From: Myxococcales bacterium | GTDB lineage: Bacteria; Myxococcota_A; Polyangia; Polyangiales; JAFGIB01 | Direction of reading: 5' to 3' | DNA length: 64,000 bases | Assembly (NCBI GenBank): GCA_029880325.1 | Contig: JAOUOP010000001.1 | Location: forward strand, 287,973-351,972 | Notes under the pieces: generated by a model | What the model was told of the DNA's origin: nothing | The model's database searches: none | Seen by the model: only the letters and a program-made list of their open reading frames with translations | Position numbers and translations under genes: made by a program | Part shown: positions 7,917 to 16,740 of the stretch, piece by piece | How the letters are laid out: each line of letters starts with the position of its first letter | Position numbering within the stretch: position 1 is the stretch's first letter

Positions 7917-8092
7917 GGCCCGCGAAAGAACAACTCCCCCCTGTGGTGCGTGACGGCGGAGTGCGATGCCGACGGAGCCCGGAGAAGCATCCGCAGTCGT
8001 ACCAGAGGTACATCGCGGAATTCTTCGAGCAAGCACCCCGCCAGCGTGCCCGCCGGCGCGTACCGAAGGGGAAAGTTGTTCTTTCGCGGGCC
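7917..8092. repeat. Inverted-repeat element (176 bp, 19-bp perfect arms)
   Basis: GGCCCGCGAAAGAACAACT at 7917-7935 has its exact reverse complement at 8074-8092. The element begins 13 bp after element A ends, so the two are practically adjacent. I saw no second copy in the window and no protein-coding signal. It is probably another non-autonomous mobile element or a long hairpin. Confidence 0.6.
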
Positions 8093-8486
8093 GTAAGCAA
8101 TCAGTCATGCCTGCCGGGGCCAGTTGCTCCTCATGCGGCCACGCGAGCTGTGTGCAAGCACCGCACGGGCAGCGGGTCGCTGAAACTGCAAGGACCACCA
8201 TCGGCCCGACGGCCCCCCCACCAGTACCCATCCGCAGGCTTCCATCAAAACGAGGCCCAGTGTATGTTAGCTGCCGAGTCATGAGCGCACTCGACGTCCT
8301 CCACGTCCGGCTGAAAGTCGGCAATCCAGTTAGGCGATCCGCTGCCACCTGTGCGCCTTCGCGCCCGGTTCGGGCGTCTCTCGAAGCTACCGCCTCAAAG
8401 CGACGCCGGGTCGACCGCAAGTCTTTCACATCTGCCGTGAGCGCCCTGGTATTCGTCCCGAATTACCACGCTAGCGCAACAGGCGA
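8093..8486. other. Gene-free remainder of the 7340-8486 gap
   Basis: About 390 bp with no credible gene on either strand. Composition is mixed and frames are short. It may hold the promoter for the rightward methyltransferase and polymerase genes. I could not pick out convincing -35/-10 boxes. Confidence 0.4.
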
Positions 8487-9266
8487 GTGGTCGGCAGCCG
8501 AAGGACTTCGGCTTTGAACGCTCGGGTCGATCGCGAACGACGATTTCACGATGCTCGCTTCTCCGACGGCATCGGAGCTCGTGACCAAGACAAGTACTAC
8601 CCGGCGCTATTCGCCGCGCGCGCCGCGCTCGACTATGCAATCACGCAGTGTGCCGCATTGGGAACCACAGGCCTCGAGGTGGGCTGCGGCACCGGTCAGA
8701 ACCTCGCAGAGCTTCTTTCGCAGCATCGGTTTGCTGCGCACGGAATCGACATCTCGAGAGAGGCGGTCGCCGCAGCGCGGAAGCGACTCGTCGAATTCGA
8801 CCCCGCGCCAACGCTCGACGTGATGGACGCCAACCAATTGAGCTACGAGAACGAAACCTTCGACTTCTGCTTCGGGTCCGGCGTACTCCACCACTTATCA
8901 TTGCCATCGGCACTCCACGAGTTGAGCCGCGTGCTCAAGCCGGGGGGCCGCATATTGTTCCTGGAGCCTTTGGCCACAAACCCACTTATTCAGGCGTATC
9001 GACACCTGACGCCATCTGCCCGCTCGCCGGACGAGACTCCACTGACACGATCCCACCTGCGGCAGATTGAGGAAACGTTTCCCGATGTTCGCTTCGAATA
9101 CTTCGGCTTTTCGACGCTCACTTGTGTCGGCCTCATGCGGTGGCCGAATGCTGCGCAGGCTGCGCTGCGAGTCGCATCCGATCTCGACCGATTTTTACTG
9201 AGACTCCCTTTCGTTTGGCGGCTCGCCTGGGTGGTTCTAATTCGCGGCCAGCGGGCTCAACCCTGA
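8487..9266 (+). CDS. Class I SAM-dependent methyltransferase
   Basis: A 259-residue protein of the Methyltransf_11 type. The SAM-binding motif EVGCGTGQN is near residue 64 with an acidic residue 20 positions on (HGIDIS). The later motifs FDFCFGSGVLHHL and RVLKPGGRILFLEPLA are typical. The N-terminal DRERRFHDARF segment is common in methyltransferases of O-antigen and capsule clusters. The start is uncertain: GTG 8487, or TTG 8514 just after a small hairpin (AGCCGAAG/CTTCGGCT at 8496-8513). It lies 7 bp before the polymerase gene and is probably cotranscribed with it. Likely a glycan or lipid-linked sugar methyltransferase. The substrate is unknown. Confidence 0.85.
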   Translation: MVGSRRTSALNARVDRERRFHDARFSDGIGARDQDKYYPALFAARAALDYAITQCAALGTTGLEVGCGTGQNLAELLSQHRFAAHGIDISREAVAAARKRLVEFDPAPTLDVMDANQLSYENETFDFCFGSGVLHHLSLPSALHELSRVLKPGGRILFLEPLATNPLIQAYRHLTPSARSPDETPLTRSHLRQIEETFPDVRFEYFGFSTLTCVGLMRWPNAAQAALRVASDLDRFLLRLPFVWRLAWVVLIRGQRAQP

Positions 9267-9273
9267 AACCCGC

Positions 9274-10449
9274 ATGTTGAGGTCCGTTAAGAAATCTCGG
9301 CACCATGCAAGCGACTGGCTCCTCGTGGGCTCGGTTGCAGCCGGATTGTTCTTCCCGATCGTACTCGCGCTTCTGTTTCCCGCCCTACTCGTGCGCGGCG
9401 ACTGGACGCGCATCAACTGGCGCATCGAAAACACGTTTCTCCTGCTGGCTTCATGCTGGGCGGCAATCGTAATTGGAATTCGTGGCGCGCCAAACAGCAC
9501 CGGCACCTTGCCGTACTTCGCTTTTCTATGGACGTTGCCTCATATCCTCGCAGCGTACAAGCCAGACGAATCCACCGTGCGTCGGTTTGGATCGATGCTG
9601 GTCGCACTTTTCGCGGCCGACCTCACGTTTAACCTCTACACGCTAGCCTCAGGCGCAGACCTACTGGGCCGTTCCCTCGACATCCGCGAGGGAGTAGTCG
9701 TCGGCCGGCTCGGTGGCTTATTCGCACACAGCTTCTATTCGGGCGCCATCAGTATTGCCGCCATGCTTACACTCCTGCCGCTCAAACGCGTCGCATGGCT
9801 CTGCCTCCTTCCAGCAACCAACCTAGTCCTGGCCGGTTCTTGGCGATTTACAGCGGCGATTGCAATTACGATGGCATTTGCGCTTGCGTGGCGCCGACGC
9901 ACCCGGTCGTTTGAACTCTTCCTGGTGGCGGCGATTTCACTCTTGTTAATTCTCGGTGTCGTAGTCACATCGGGTTTCGTCGAGAGCGGCGTCAAGATCA
10001 ATCCGTCGAACACTTTTCGCGTCTTCGCCTGGCTCACATCCATCGATAGACTTGTCGATTCACCCTGGATTGGCGTCGGCTACCCGAACGACAACGCCCT
10101 CCGTGATGCCGGCGTATCGTTTGCATCGATGGAGGGCTACCTAATCGCCGAGAGCTGGTACCTAGGCTCCGCAATTACCTTTGGTGTACCCTACACGCTT
10201 TTCTTTCTAGGCTCCTTCTTGATCGCGTTCGAGGGACGTTTCTTCGGAGCTCGGGATCTTACTCGCTCAATCATCTATCCGTTCATACTGACCGATCTTA
10301 CGTACGGCAGCTTCTTCGGAAGCGTGCTGATCTATTCCTGGCTGTGGATATTGATTACATCTTCATCACTCCCACGCCACCGGTCCGCTTCATCGTGGAC
10401 TACCGCGCAGCAGGCTTTCATAGACAAACCCTCGTACGCGCGGTGGTAG
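9274..10449 (+). CDS. Wzy-like O-antigen/exopolysaccharide polymerase
   Basis: A 391-residue polytopic membrane protein with about 10-12 hydrophobic helices. It carries the pattern of O-antigen polymerases and ligases: helices separated by short loops and a larger periplasmic loop with NTFRVFAWLTSIDRL and SPWIGVGYPND, matching the R-x-x-x-W...P-x-x-G-x-G signature of the Wzy_C class. Wzy joins undecaprenyl-linked repeat units in the periplasm. The 3' end overlaps the oppositely oriented GT2 gene by 60 bp. Sequence divergence is normal for Wzy, so the call rests on topology, motif and context. Confidence 0.75.
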   Translation: MLRSVKKSRHHASDWLLVGSVAAGLFFPIVLALLFPALLVRGDWTRINWRIENTFLLLASCWAAIVIGIRGAPNSTGTLPYFAFLWTLPHILAAYKPDESTVRRFGSMLVALFAADLTFNLYTLASGADLLGRSLDIREGVVVGRLGGLFAHSFYSGAISIAAMLTLLPLKRVAWLCLLPATNLVLAGSWRFTAAIAITMAFALAWRRRTRSFELFLVAAISLLLILGVVVTSGFVESGVKINPSNTFRVFAWLTSIDRLVDSPWIGVGYPNDNALRDAGVSFASMEGYLIAESWYLGSAITFGVPYTLFFLGSFLIAFEGRFFGARDLTRSIIYPFILTDLTYGSFFGSVLIYSWLWILITSSSLPRHRSASSWTTAQQAFIDKPSYARW

Positions 10450-11232
10450 TGCGAAGACACAAAATCGAATGGCCCCGTGAAAGAAGGCCTCCAGCGGCGG
10501 AGCGACACCGCACCGCACGAGGTGCTTCTGCAAGGACCATTCACCAATCGCATACCGCCACCCGCCGCGACGCCGATACAATTCGCGACCCGCCGACGCA
10601 TGAACCAGGACTTGAGGCAAATTCGCACATAGAACCCCCTGCCGAATCAACAGGGCCCACAAGCCATAGTCCTCACGCAAATACAGGTTTGGGTAGCCAC
10701 CGACCGCTCTTACAGCGTCAACCCGATACGCGACGGTCATGTGGTTAAACGGGTTTCTGGCGCGCGCGCGACGGACAATGTCTTCGTGTAGCAGCGGTAC
10801 CGTGCGCCTCGCAACCGCAGCGCCATTCGCCGCATACTCATCGATCGCTCCACCGAAGCATGAAACATTCGGGTACCGACGCGAGAAATCCGCCTGCATG
10901 GCAAAGCGTTCTGGAACGTTTAGATCGTCCGCGTCAGCCCGAACGACCCACTCCGTCTTCACGCGTGCCAGTCCTTCGTTCAGAGCAGAAGCCAGCCCAA
11001 CGTTTTGGGGAATCCGCAAAATTTCCACATCAGCACGTGTTTCGTAGACAGCGAGGACACGCTCCAACTCTGCGCCGAGTGGTCCGTCGACCACGACAAT
11101 AGCCTGGTCGAGCCTGTCTTCGGTATCGAGCGCACTCGCCAGTGCCCGCCTAAACAGGCATTCCGTATCACGAGCGTACACGCTCATCAATAGCGTCGCC
11201 CCACCAAGAAACCCTGCTGACATCTCAGTCAA
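10390..11232 (-). CDS. Family 2 glycosyltransferase
   Basis: A 280-residue GT-A fold enzyme. The N-terminal strand LLMSVYARD begins the nucleotide-sugar fold. VPQNVGL-like spacing (RIPQNVGLASALN) and the metal-binding acidic motif RADADD (about residue 99) are classic for GT2. A later LREDYGLW matches the catalytic E-D-x-x-L/W region. It probably adds one sugar to the undecaprenyl-linked repeat unit on the cytoplasmic face. An in-frame ATG three codons in could be the real start. The gene converges on the Wzy-like gene with a 60-bp overlap. Confidence 0.9.
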   Translation of the reverse strand: MTEMSAGFLGGATLLMSVYARDTECLFRRALASALDTEDRLDQAIVVVDGPLGAELERVLAVYETRADVEILRIPQNVGLASALNEGLARVKTEWVVRADADDLNVPERFAMQADFSRRYPNVSCFGGAIDEYAANGAAVARRTVPLLHEDIVRRARARNPFNHMTVAYRVDAVRAVGGYPNLYLREDYGLWALLIRQGVLCANLPQVLVHASAGRELYRRRGGWRYAIGEWSLQKHLVRCGVAPPLEAFFHGAIRFCVFALPPRVRGFVYESLLRGSPR

Positions 11233-11336
11233 ATCTCAACTGCACCAAGCGTCACACAGAAGTCTTCAGCACTCCAACACCTTGGTCTTGCACGTATTCG
11301 ACTGCTTCCGGACCTGGCTGTTAGAATCCGTACGCA

Positions 11337-12296
11337 TCAACTAAAATTTGACTCCAGCCAAACATCGAGACTCAACGCCCCTAGCGCCGGCGCCGATGTC
11401 CGGGAGTTGTTACGACCATGCAAAAGGAACTCGTCCATTGGTCCCCAGCCGAGCAAGGAGACCGTTATCGTTTCACTCGTGATCGGCAAGTTGCATAGAT
11501 GGGTGACCCCAAGCGCTTGGCAAAGGGTCACACGAAATGTGACCCCGGCTGCGTCTCGCTCGTGCAATTCGAGAACCCCTCGCGAACGCGCACAGAGCGC
11601 TGCATAGTCCTTAAAATCGAGTCGGGGAGAAAATATTTGAGGGAACCAACGAGCGAGCGATTGGTTACGTGAGGCCAGCCGTAAGTGCCCCCGCCCCTGG
11701 CGCCACCACAGGTGGAAGCGAAGTGCGATCAACCACAGCAATCTCTTGGGAGACGGACTGCCCACGTAAACCACATCGAACTCGCGATCGGACCTGGGTG
11801 GGGCGCAAACCGGTGCGAAAGGGGCCAGAAAGCCAAGGCCCAACTGGACCGCCTCCTCCATCGAATAGGTCGTAACTCTGCAGATCTTCGCCCACATTTG
11901 GACCAGTCGATGCGAGAGGCCGAGGCGATGCACCGGGTCTACAAAATGAAGATATACTGTAACTTGCCTTCGCAGGAGACTCTCTATCCAGCCGCGTACG
12001 GCTAGCGAGGGATTGATCCAAAGCACGCGATCGCCATCCTCGATCCTAGCCAACGCTTCGTCCAAGTCGCGGGATTCGACATAGAGGTGCTCGTTGTACC
12101 GACGTACGAAATAGGCTGAAAGCCGCAGGCTCACAGGCCGCATCAGCAGATGCATCACCTGCGCCCACCGGGTCCGCCAACCCGCCTGTCGCCGGTGCGT
12201 ATACCCCTGATAGATGGTGCCAGAAAGCTCATTGGGGTCCATTCCCGAGGTCTCGGGCAACATGATGCCCTGATCGGAAAAGATGTGTATTGTCAC
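11337..12296 (-). CDS. Putative glycosyltransferase of the polysaccharide locus
   Basis: GTG 12296 is chosen because it begins with the strand VTIHIFSDQGI and has GTGGAG upstream. An in-frame ATG at 12332 would add 12 residues. About 319 residues, no membrane segments. The C-terminal half contains FDVVYVGSPSPKR followed by VLELHERDAAGVTFRVTLC, resembling the donor-binding region of GT-B proteins found in O-antigen clusters (an L-D/E-x-x-x...G-x-T-x-R pattern). The acceptor and sugar are unknown. Its assignment as a glycosyltransferase is an inference from these patterns and from the locus, not a firm family match. Confidence 0.55.
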   Translation of the reverse strand: MTIHIFSDQGIMLPETSGMDPNELSGTIYQGYTHRRQAGWRTRWAQVMHLLMRPVSLRLSAYFVRRYNEHLYVESRDLDEALARIEDGDRVLWINPSLAVRGWIESLLRRQVTVYLHFVDPVHRLGLSHRLVQMWAKICRVTTYSMEEAVQLGLGFLAPFAPVCAPPRSDREFDVVYVGSPSPKRLLWLIALRFHLWWRQGRGHLRLASRNQSLARWFPQIFSPRLDFKDYAALCARSRGVLELHERDAAGVTFRVTLCQALGVTHLCNLPITSETITVSLLGWGPMDEFLLHGRNNSRTSAPALGALSLDVWLESNFS

Positions 12297-12623
12297 TCCA
12301 AAAACTCCACGTCCAGTCTCGCGCCCCATCACCGCCAGCGGCCGAACCGTCGTCTGGTGGCCGGTCCGATATGCAACGACATTTTTACTCCAACCGGAAC
12401 CAAAAGAAACGCTGTCATCAAATGCTTGTCCTCTCCTGCTCGGTGTCCCGGCGCGGCGGGTTTCGCGTGATGCCCGCTATAGTTCTCGGGTCGGCGGTTC
12501 AGAGTCGCCGAGCAACCGTCTCGAAGTTTGAATACGCTCACGGTGCCATCTGCGGCTGGAAGTCCAATGGAGAGACGTCCAGGAAATCTCCAGGCTGCAG
12601 CCAATCATGATCGGAGTCGCAGG
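12297..12623. other. Divergent intergenic region between two glycosyltransferase genes
   Basis: About 330 bp separating the leftward glycosyltransferase (start 12296) from the rightward GT11 gene (start 12624). It must hold two promoters. A TATAGT hexamer at 12477-12482 could be a -10 box for the rightward gene, but no clear -35 was found. The frame of the GT11 gene stays open back to 12528; that extension has no domain content. Confidence 0.35.
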
Positions 12624-13517
12624 ATGATCGTCGTACGCTTGGCCGGCGGACTCGGCAACCAGCTGTTTCAGATCATGGCGGGGCTATTGCTGTCGTGTCG
12701 GACGGGCCGCGAGGTTTTGCCCCTCAGCGAGGGCCTCGCGTCGTACCAAACGGTGCAGGAGCCCCAGGCATTGGCGCTAGTTTCCTCTCCTTGTCTAGTT
12801 TCTAGCAGGCCGGATTCTGTGAACCGACTCGTGCGATGGCTATCAGTGCGTGCTCGCGCAGGTCGCTGGCTTCCGATTGCATCCGTGAACGATCGTCGTT
12901 TTCCTCTTGGCGTCGGCGCGTCACACAAACATTGTCCTTTCATCTTCGTCGATGGCTATTTCCAGACCGGATGGACCTGGCCGCTACTCAGCGAGGCATC
13001 GTCGACGTTGCAGGTCGTCGACTTTCCAGCAGCGCCATCTATCGCGGCAGCCCACGATTGCATCGTTCATATTCGAGGCGGGGATTTCCTAGGCTTCGAA
13101 AGCCACTCCTTCATTGGCACCGAATACTACAGCGATGCCGTTGACCGAGCGCAGGCGTGCGGCTGCCGAACCTTCGGCATCGTATCCGACGACTACGGCT
13201 ATGCGGAAAAGCTCGCCGATGCTCTTCAAGATCGTCATTCAGAGGCAAAATTTTCCCTGATACAGGACGCGAACGACGCGCTAGTCGACTTTGCGATTCT
13301 TCGTCACGCTCGAAACAGGATCATTGGAAACAGTACTTTTGCGTGGTGGGCTGCAACCTTGGACCACGAGGCTGCCACGACCTGGTCACCCGATCGATTC
13401 GTGCGGAGCAAAACGAGGGACTTCTTCCTTCCGCATGAACGAACGATTTCGCTGGCGGGCGCGGAGAACCGTGCGACGTACATCGAGCACGACGATCAGA
13501 CGAATCCATTGCACTGA
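12624..13517 (+). CDS. GT11 family alpha-1,2-fucosyltransferase-like glycosyltransferase
   Basis: About 297 residues from ATG 12624, where the protein begins directly with the family strand MIVVRLAGGLGNQLFQ. GGLGNQLFQ is the hallmark of GT11 alpha-1,2-fucosyltransferases. The GDP-fucose-binding motif appears as HIRGGDFLG (consensus H-x-R-R-G-D-Y), followed by GIVSDDYGYAEKL and DFAILRHARNRIIGNSTFAWW, all in family order. This suggests a fucose or related deoxy-sugar branch on the polysaccharide. No GDP-fucose synthesis genes (gmd, fcl) are in the window. The second Arg of the HxRRGD motif is Gly here, a mild deviation. Confidence 0.85.
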   Translation: MIVVRLAGGLGNQLFQIMAGLLLSCRTGREVLPLSEGLASYQTVQEPQALALVSSPCLVSSRPDSVNRLVRWLSVRARAGRWLPIASVNDRRFPLGVGASHKHCPFIFVDGYFQTGWTWPLLSEASSTLQVVDFPAAPSIAAAHDCIVHIRGGDFLGFESHSFIGTEYYSDAVDRAQACGCRTFGIVSDDYGYAEKLADALQDRHSEAKFSLIQDANDALVDFAILRHARNRIIGNSTFAWWAATLDHEAATTWSPDRFVRSKTRDFFLPHERTISLAGAENRATYIEHDDQTNPLH

Positions 13518-13602
13518 ATTGTTTGCCTCGTTTCACAATGCTGTGCACCTTGCGAATTAGGTTCGAAGCAGCGCTCAGTGCCGCGCATATCACGGCGCGG
13601 CA

Positions 13603-14808
13603 TCACGCATGGCCTTGCAGGGCAGCAGCTTTCCGCACGAGCCCCCCGTACGCAATCGTGGCGATCGCGATCAAAGCGACTGACTGGGCGCCAACAACGT
13701 ACGGTGCCCCGCCGGTGGAGGACAAATCCGAGGCGAGGAGAACTACGTAAAACGCCGACGCGACCGTGGCCGTGGCCAGGATCCGAACGCGGGAGGAGAT
13801 TCGGTGCATGCCGTAGCGCACGAGAGCGCAGTAGATCGAATAGCTCACAACCAGAGCTGCAAACATGAAGATCTGATTCCGATTTACCACGTGTGAACTC
13901 ACGACACTAAAAAGGAAAGCAAACAAGAGGCCGGCCAGTCCCGCGGCAAGTCCCGTCAGCCAGCCGAACAAAGCATGTTCCGCTATTCGTAGCCTTTCCG
14001 ACACGCGCCGGAGGCGTCCGGAGTTCGACCAGTGCACGAGCAGTGGAAGCAGTGGAAGCGACGAAGCGTAGAATCGGGTCGCGATCGATAGGTCGAGCGC
14101 TTCGCCGACTGGAAGGTCCAGATGCACGAGAAACGGGGCGTTTAGGACCCCTCCATCAAAGAGAGCTAGAAGCATGTTGGCCGATACTCGTCCGCGCTCT
14201 CGTGCGCTCTTAACACTACGAATCGGCCCGGCGTTGACCATGCGGAGGTAGGCGAAAACATTCGACACCACGACGGGGACCCATTGTAGTACAAAGGCGA
14301 TGCAGCCTCCCTCCCTGTCTGTCGGCCCGAACAACCACAGGTACAGCAGTGCGAGCACGCTTCCTGAGCCAAAGATCGAAGGAAATCTCGCCGTGCCACG
14401 CACCACTGCTCGAACGAGGTCGCCGTCAAATCCCGACAATGTGATGATCGTCGTGGTGGTGAGCACCAGCGGCCAGGAGAGCCCGTAGTTGCGCAATACG
14501 AGCACCGCAACTAGGCCCACTGCGGCAGATGCCAGAGGCAGGGTGCGTGCCACCGCTCGGACCTGTTTCAGTTTGGCAGATCGGCTCGGTTGGGAGTGCA
14601 GGTGTGCACTTAGTGTGCAAAACGTTCGCAGCGCGACAACGCAGAATCCAAGCGCAAACGAAAAAAAATAGACGTCGCGCGCGTCACCTTCTGAAAGGCG
14701 CTCCCCGACCAGCCCGAACAAGAGAAACGACAGCATGGCCGAGGCTCCCCTCACCATCAAGTGAGACAGGATCTCAGCGAACCACGTTGAAGTCCCGGCA
14801 GTAGGCAT
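13603..14808 (-). CDS. Wzx-like polysaccharide flippase (polytopic membrane protein)
   Basis: A 401-residue membrane protein with about 12 hydrophobic helices, the size and topology of MOP-superfamily Wzx flippases. Wzx moves undecaprenyl-diphosphate-linked repeat units across the inner membrane. There is no sharp motif; the first helix pair (EILSHLMVRGASAMLSFLLF) and the regular helix spacing resemble Wzx/PST proteins. The locus otherwise lacks a flippase, which supports the call. It lies 111 bp downstream of the sugar transferase gene on the same strand. An unrelated transporter cannot be excluded. Confidence 0.6.
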   Translation of the reverse strand: MPTAGTSTWFAEILSHLMVRGASAMLSFLLFGLVGERLSEGDARDVYFFSFALGFCVVALRTFCTLSAHLHSQPSRSAKLKQVRAVARTLPLASAAVGLVAVLVLRNYGLSWPLVLTTTTIITLSGFDGDLVRAVVRGTARFPSIFGSGSVLALLYLWLFGPTDREGGCIAFVLQWVPVVVSNVFAYLRMVNAGPIRSVKSARERGRVSANMLLALFDGGVLNAPFLVHLDLPVGEALDLSIATRFYASSLPLLPLLVHWSNSGRLRRVSERLRIAEHALFGWLTGLAAGLAGLLFAFLFSVVSSHVVNRNQIFMFAALVVSYSIYCALVRYGMHRISSRVRILATATVASAFYVVLLASDLSSTGGAPYVVGAQSVALIAIATIAYGGLVRKAAALQGHA

Positions 14809-14919
14809 GCACTCAGAACTGTCGCCTGCCTACGCTGGCGCGGCATTGCACGCCGATACGCTGCCGGCTCCCGAAGCATTCGGTGAGGTCCGCCGTTGCT
14901 CGAACTGCGATGGTGGACA

Positions 14920-16281
14920 CTACCGCGACCCTACCCGCGCCAACATCACAAACACCGTCCGCAGCACAATATCCAGATCCAACATCACGCTCTGCTTGCG
15001 CACATAGTACAGGTCATACGCCAGTTTCGTCGCCGAGTCCTCCACCGAGGCCGCATATCCATGATGGATTTGCGCCCAGCCGGTAATCCCCGGCTTGACC
15101 AGCGTCCGATAGGCAAACGCCGGCACGCGTTCTTCGAGTTCGCGGGCCAGCTTGGGTTGCTCGGGCCGCGGCCCGACCACCGACATTTCTCCACGCAGGA
15201 CATTGTAGAAATTCGGAAATTCATCAATGCGTAGGCGGCGCAGGATGCGGCCGATGCGCGTAACGCGGGCGTCGTCGCGGCTGGCCCAACGCTGTTCGGC
15301 CGGGTCCTGGTCGGTGCCCATGGTGCGGATTTTGTGGAGCCGGAAGATGCGCCCACCCGCGCCCAGGCGCTCCTGGCTGTAGAAGAAGGGGCCCCTTGAG
15401 TCGAGCTTTACCAACAGGTAGAGCAGCGGGAACATCAGGCCGAAGACAGCAAGGCCGGCGATGGCGAGGCCCAGGTCCATGACGCGCTTGACCCGCGCCA
15501 CGACCGGGCTGTCGAGCCGCTCGAAGGCGTCGAGCAGGTAGCGGGAGGTGACGATGTCGAGGGGGATTTGCTTGGCCACTTCCATGGCCAGCGCTCCCGA
15601 GGTGGTGACGCGAACGCCGTCGAGCTGGAGCGCTCCCAGGCGGCGATAGGAGTCCGCGTTCAGGCCATTGCCGACCACCGCGACCATGGCAACGCCCCGG
15701 TGGGCGCAGATTTCGGTGATGCGGTCGGCAGCGCCGAGGTGGGGCAGCCGCCGCTCGGAACCGAGCTCGTTGGGTGGCTCTTCGCCTACACAACCGATCA
15801 CCCGATAACGACTGCGGGGGCTCCTGTTGATGAGTTCAGCGAAGCGTAATGCAGCCGTCCCCGATCCGTGGACGAGCACCGGGACCTTCGGCCCACGCAG
15901 TAGATACCAGCGGAAGCCCGTCCGCACACCGGCAACGGCGGAGGCAACGACGGTTGCGTTGACCACTACCGGAATTCTCCCCACAGGAACCAACCAAAGC
16001 CCGTAGATAGTGAGCATGCCCGCGAGCGCCGAGAGGATGCCGACGACGATGGAGCGGGCGACGATTTGCCTGTCGTCGGTGATGACCGAGGGGTCGTGCA
16101 GGCCCACCAGGTACGAGGTGAGAACCGCCGTCAGCACAATTGCGGCCGAGCCTATCGTCGCCGCTTCGAGGCCGATCAGCGCCGAGGGGTAGAATGGCAG
16201 CACGAGGCTGCCGGCGAGCGCGACCGAGGAGAGCGCCAACAGCATGTCGGTGCCGGCGATCGCCATCGCCCGCGTGCTCAT
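14920..16281 (-). CDS. Polyprenyl-phosphate sugar-1-phosphate transferase (WbaP/EpsE class)
   Basis: A 453-residue initiating enzyme. It transfers a hexose-1-phosphate from a nucleotide sugar to undecaprenyl phosphate. The N-terminal half has four to five TM helices and a CoA-binding-like Rossmann stretch (VLVHGSGTAALRFAELI). The C-terminal catalytic half (about 270-453) shows FFYSQERLGAGGRIF with KIRTM, then LRRLRIDEFPNFYNVLRGE, MSVVGPRPE and PGITGWAQI, in the order of the bacterial sugar transferase family. The length fits the large PCPT/WbaP form. It carries the GC bias of the genome at large, unlike the genes between 6.4 and 14.8 kb, so it may belong to the conserved frame of the locus. 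Confidence 0.93.
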   Translation of the reverse strand: MSTRAMAIAGTDMLLALSSVALAGSLVLPFYPSALIGLEAATIGSAAIVLTAVLTSYLVGLHDPSVITDDRQIVARSIVVGILSALAGMLTIYGLWLVPVGRIPVVVNATVVASAVAGVRTGFRWYLLRGPKVPVLVHGSGTAALRFAELINRSPRSRYRVIGCVGEEPPNELGSERRLPHLGAADRITEICAHRGVAMVAVVGNGLNADSYRRLGALQLDGVRVTTSGALAMEVAKQIPLDIVTSRYLLDAFERLDSPVVARVKRVMDLGLAIAGLAVFGLMFPLLYLLVKLDSRGPFFYSQERLGAGGRIFRLHKIRTMGTDQDPAEQRWASRDDARVTRIGRILRRLRIDEFPNFYNVLRGEMSVVGPRPEQPKLARELEERVPAFAYRTLVKPGITGWAQIHHGYAASVEDSATKLAYDLYYVRKQSVMLDLDIVLRTVFVMLARVGSR

Positions 16282-16740
16282 GACTGGCCCCTTTTGGAGC
16301 GCGCCGCCAGCCCGATCGCGACACCGAGCGCCGACGCAAACTTCAACGGACCAATCGGCTGTACTCGCTGCCGTAACACTGCCAAACGTCCCAAATTCAA
16401 CGAGTCCACACGGCCCCGCGCCACCGACGCTCTACCCCGTGGAACTTTCTGCTCTCTATCCCATGTACCCACTCGCAGGGCCGTTGCGACAACGACCGGC
16501 GCCCTGGGCTCCGCGAGCTCAAGCCCCCGAAAGCCGGCGTATCATTCCATACCTAGTAGCACATGCCAAGGCCCCGGCGGGATCTTGCACACGAGACACG
16601 AAGGCTTCGAAATGGCTCGCCTTTTCGTTCGACTCTCAGCCGCTTGACCCCCTCGGGCGGCGCTTGATCGCTCGTCTGACGCTGGTATAAGACTTGCCTA
16701 GCTCTGGCGCGCCGCCATGCTGCGGCGGGGGTATTCGAAT
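16282..16740. other. Divergent intergenic region, no firm gene
   Basis: About 460 bp between the sugar transferase (leftward) and the small lipoprotein (rightward). A 64-codon leftward frame (16278-16472) overlaps the sugar transferase ATG by 4 bp, but it lacks recognisable content. No clear promoter boxes were seen. Confidence 0.4.

Noticed and set aside
16278..16472. A 64-codon leftward frame that overlaps the sugar transferase ATG by 4 bp.
   Set aside because: It has a GTG start with a weak ribosome site, biased composition and no known relative. The overlap alone is not enough.
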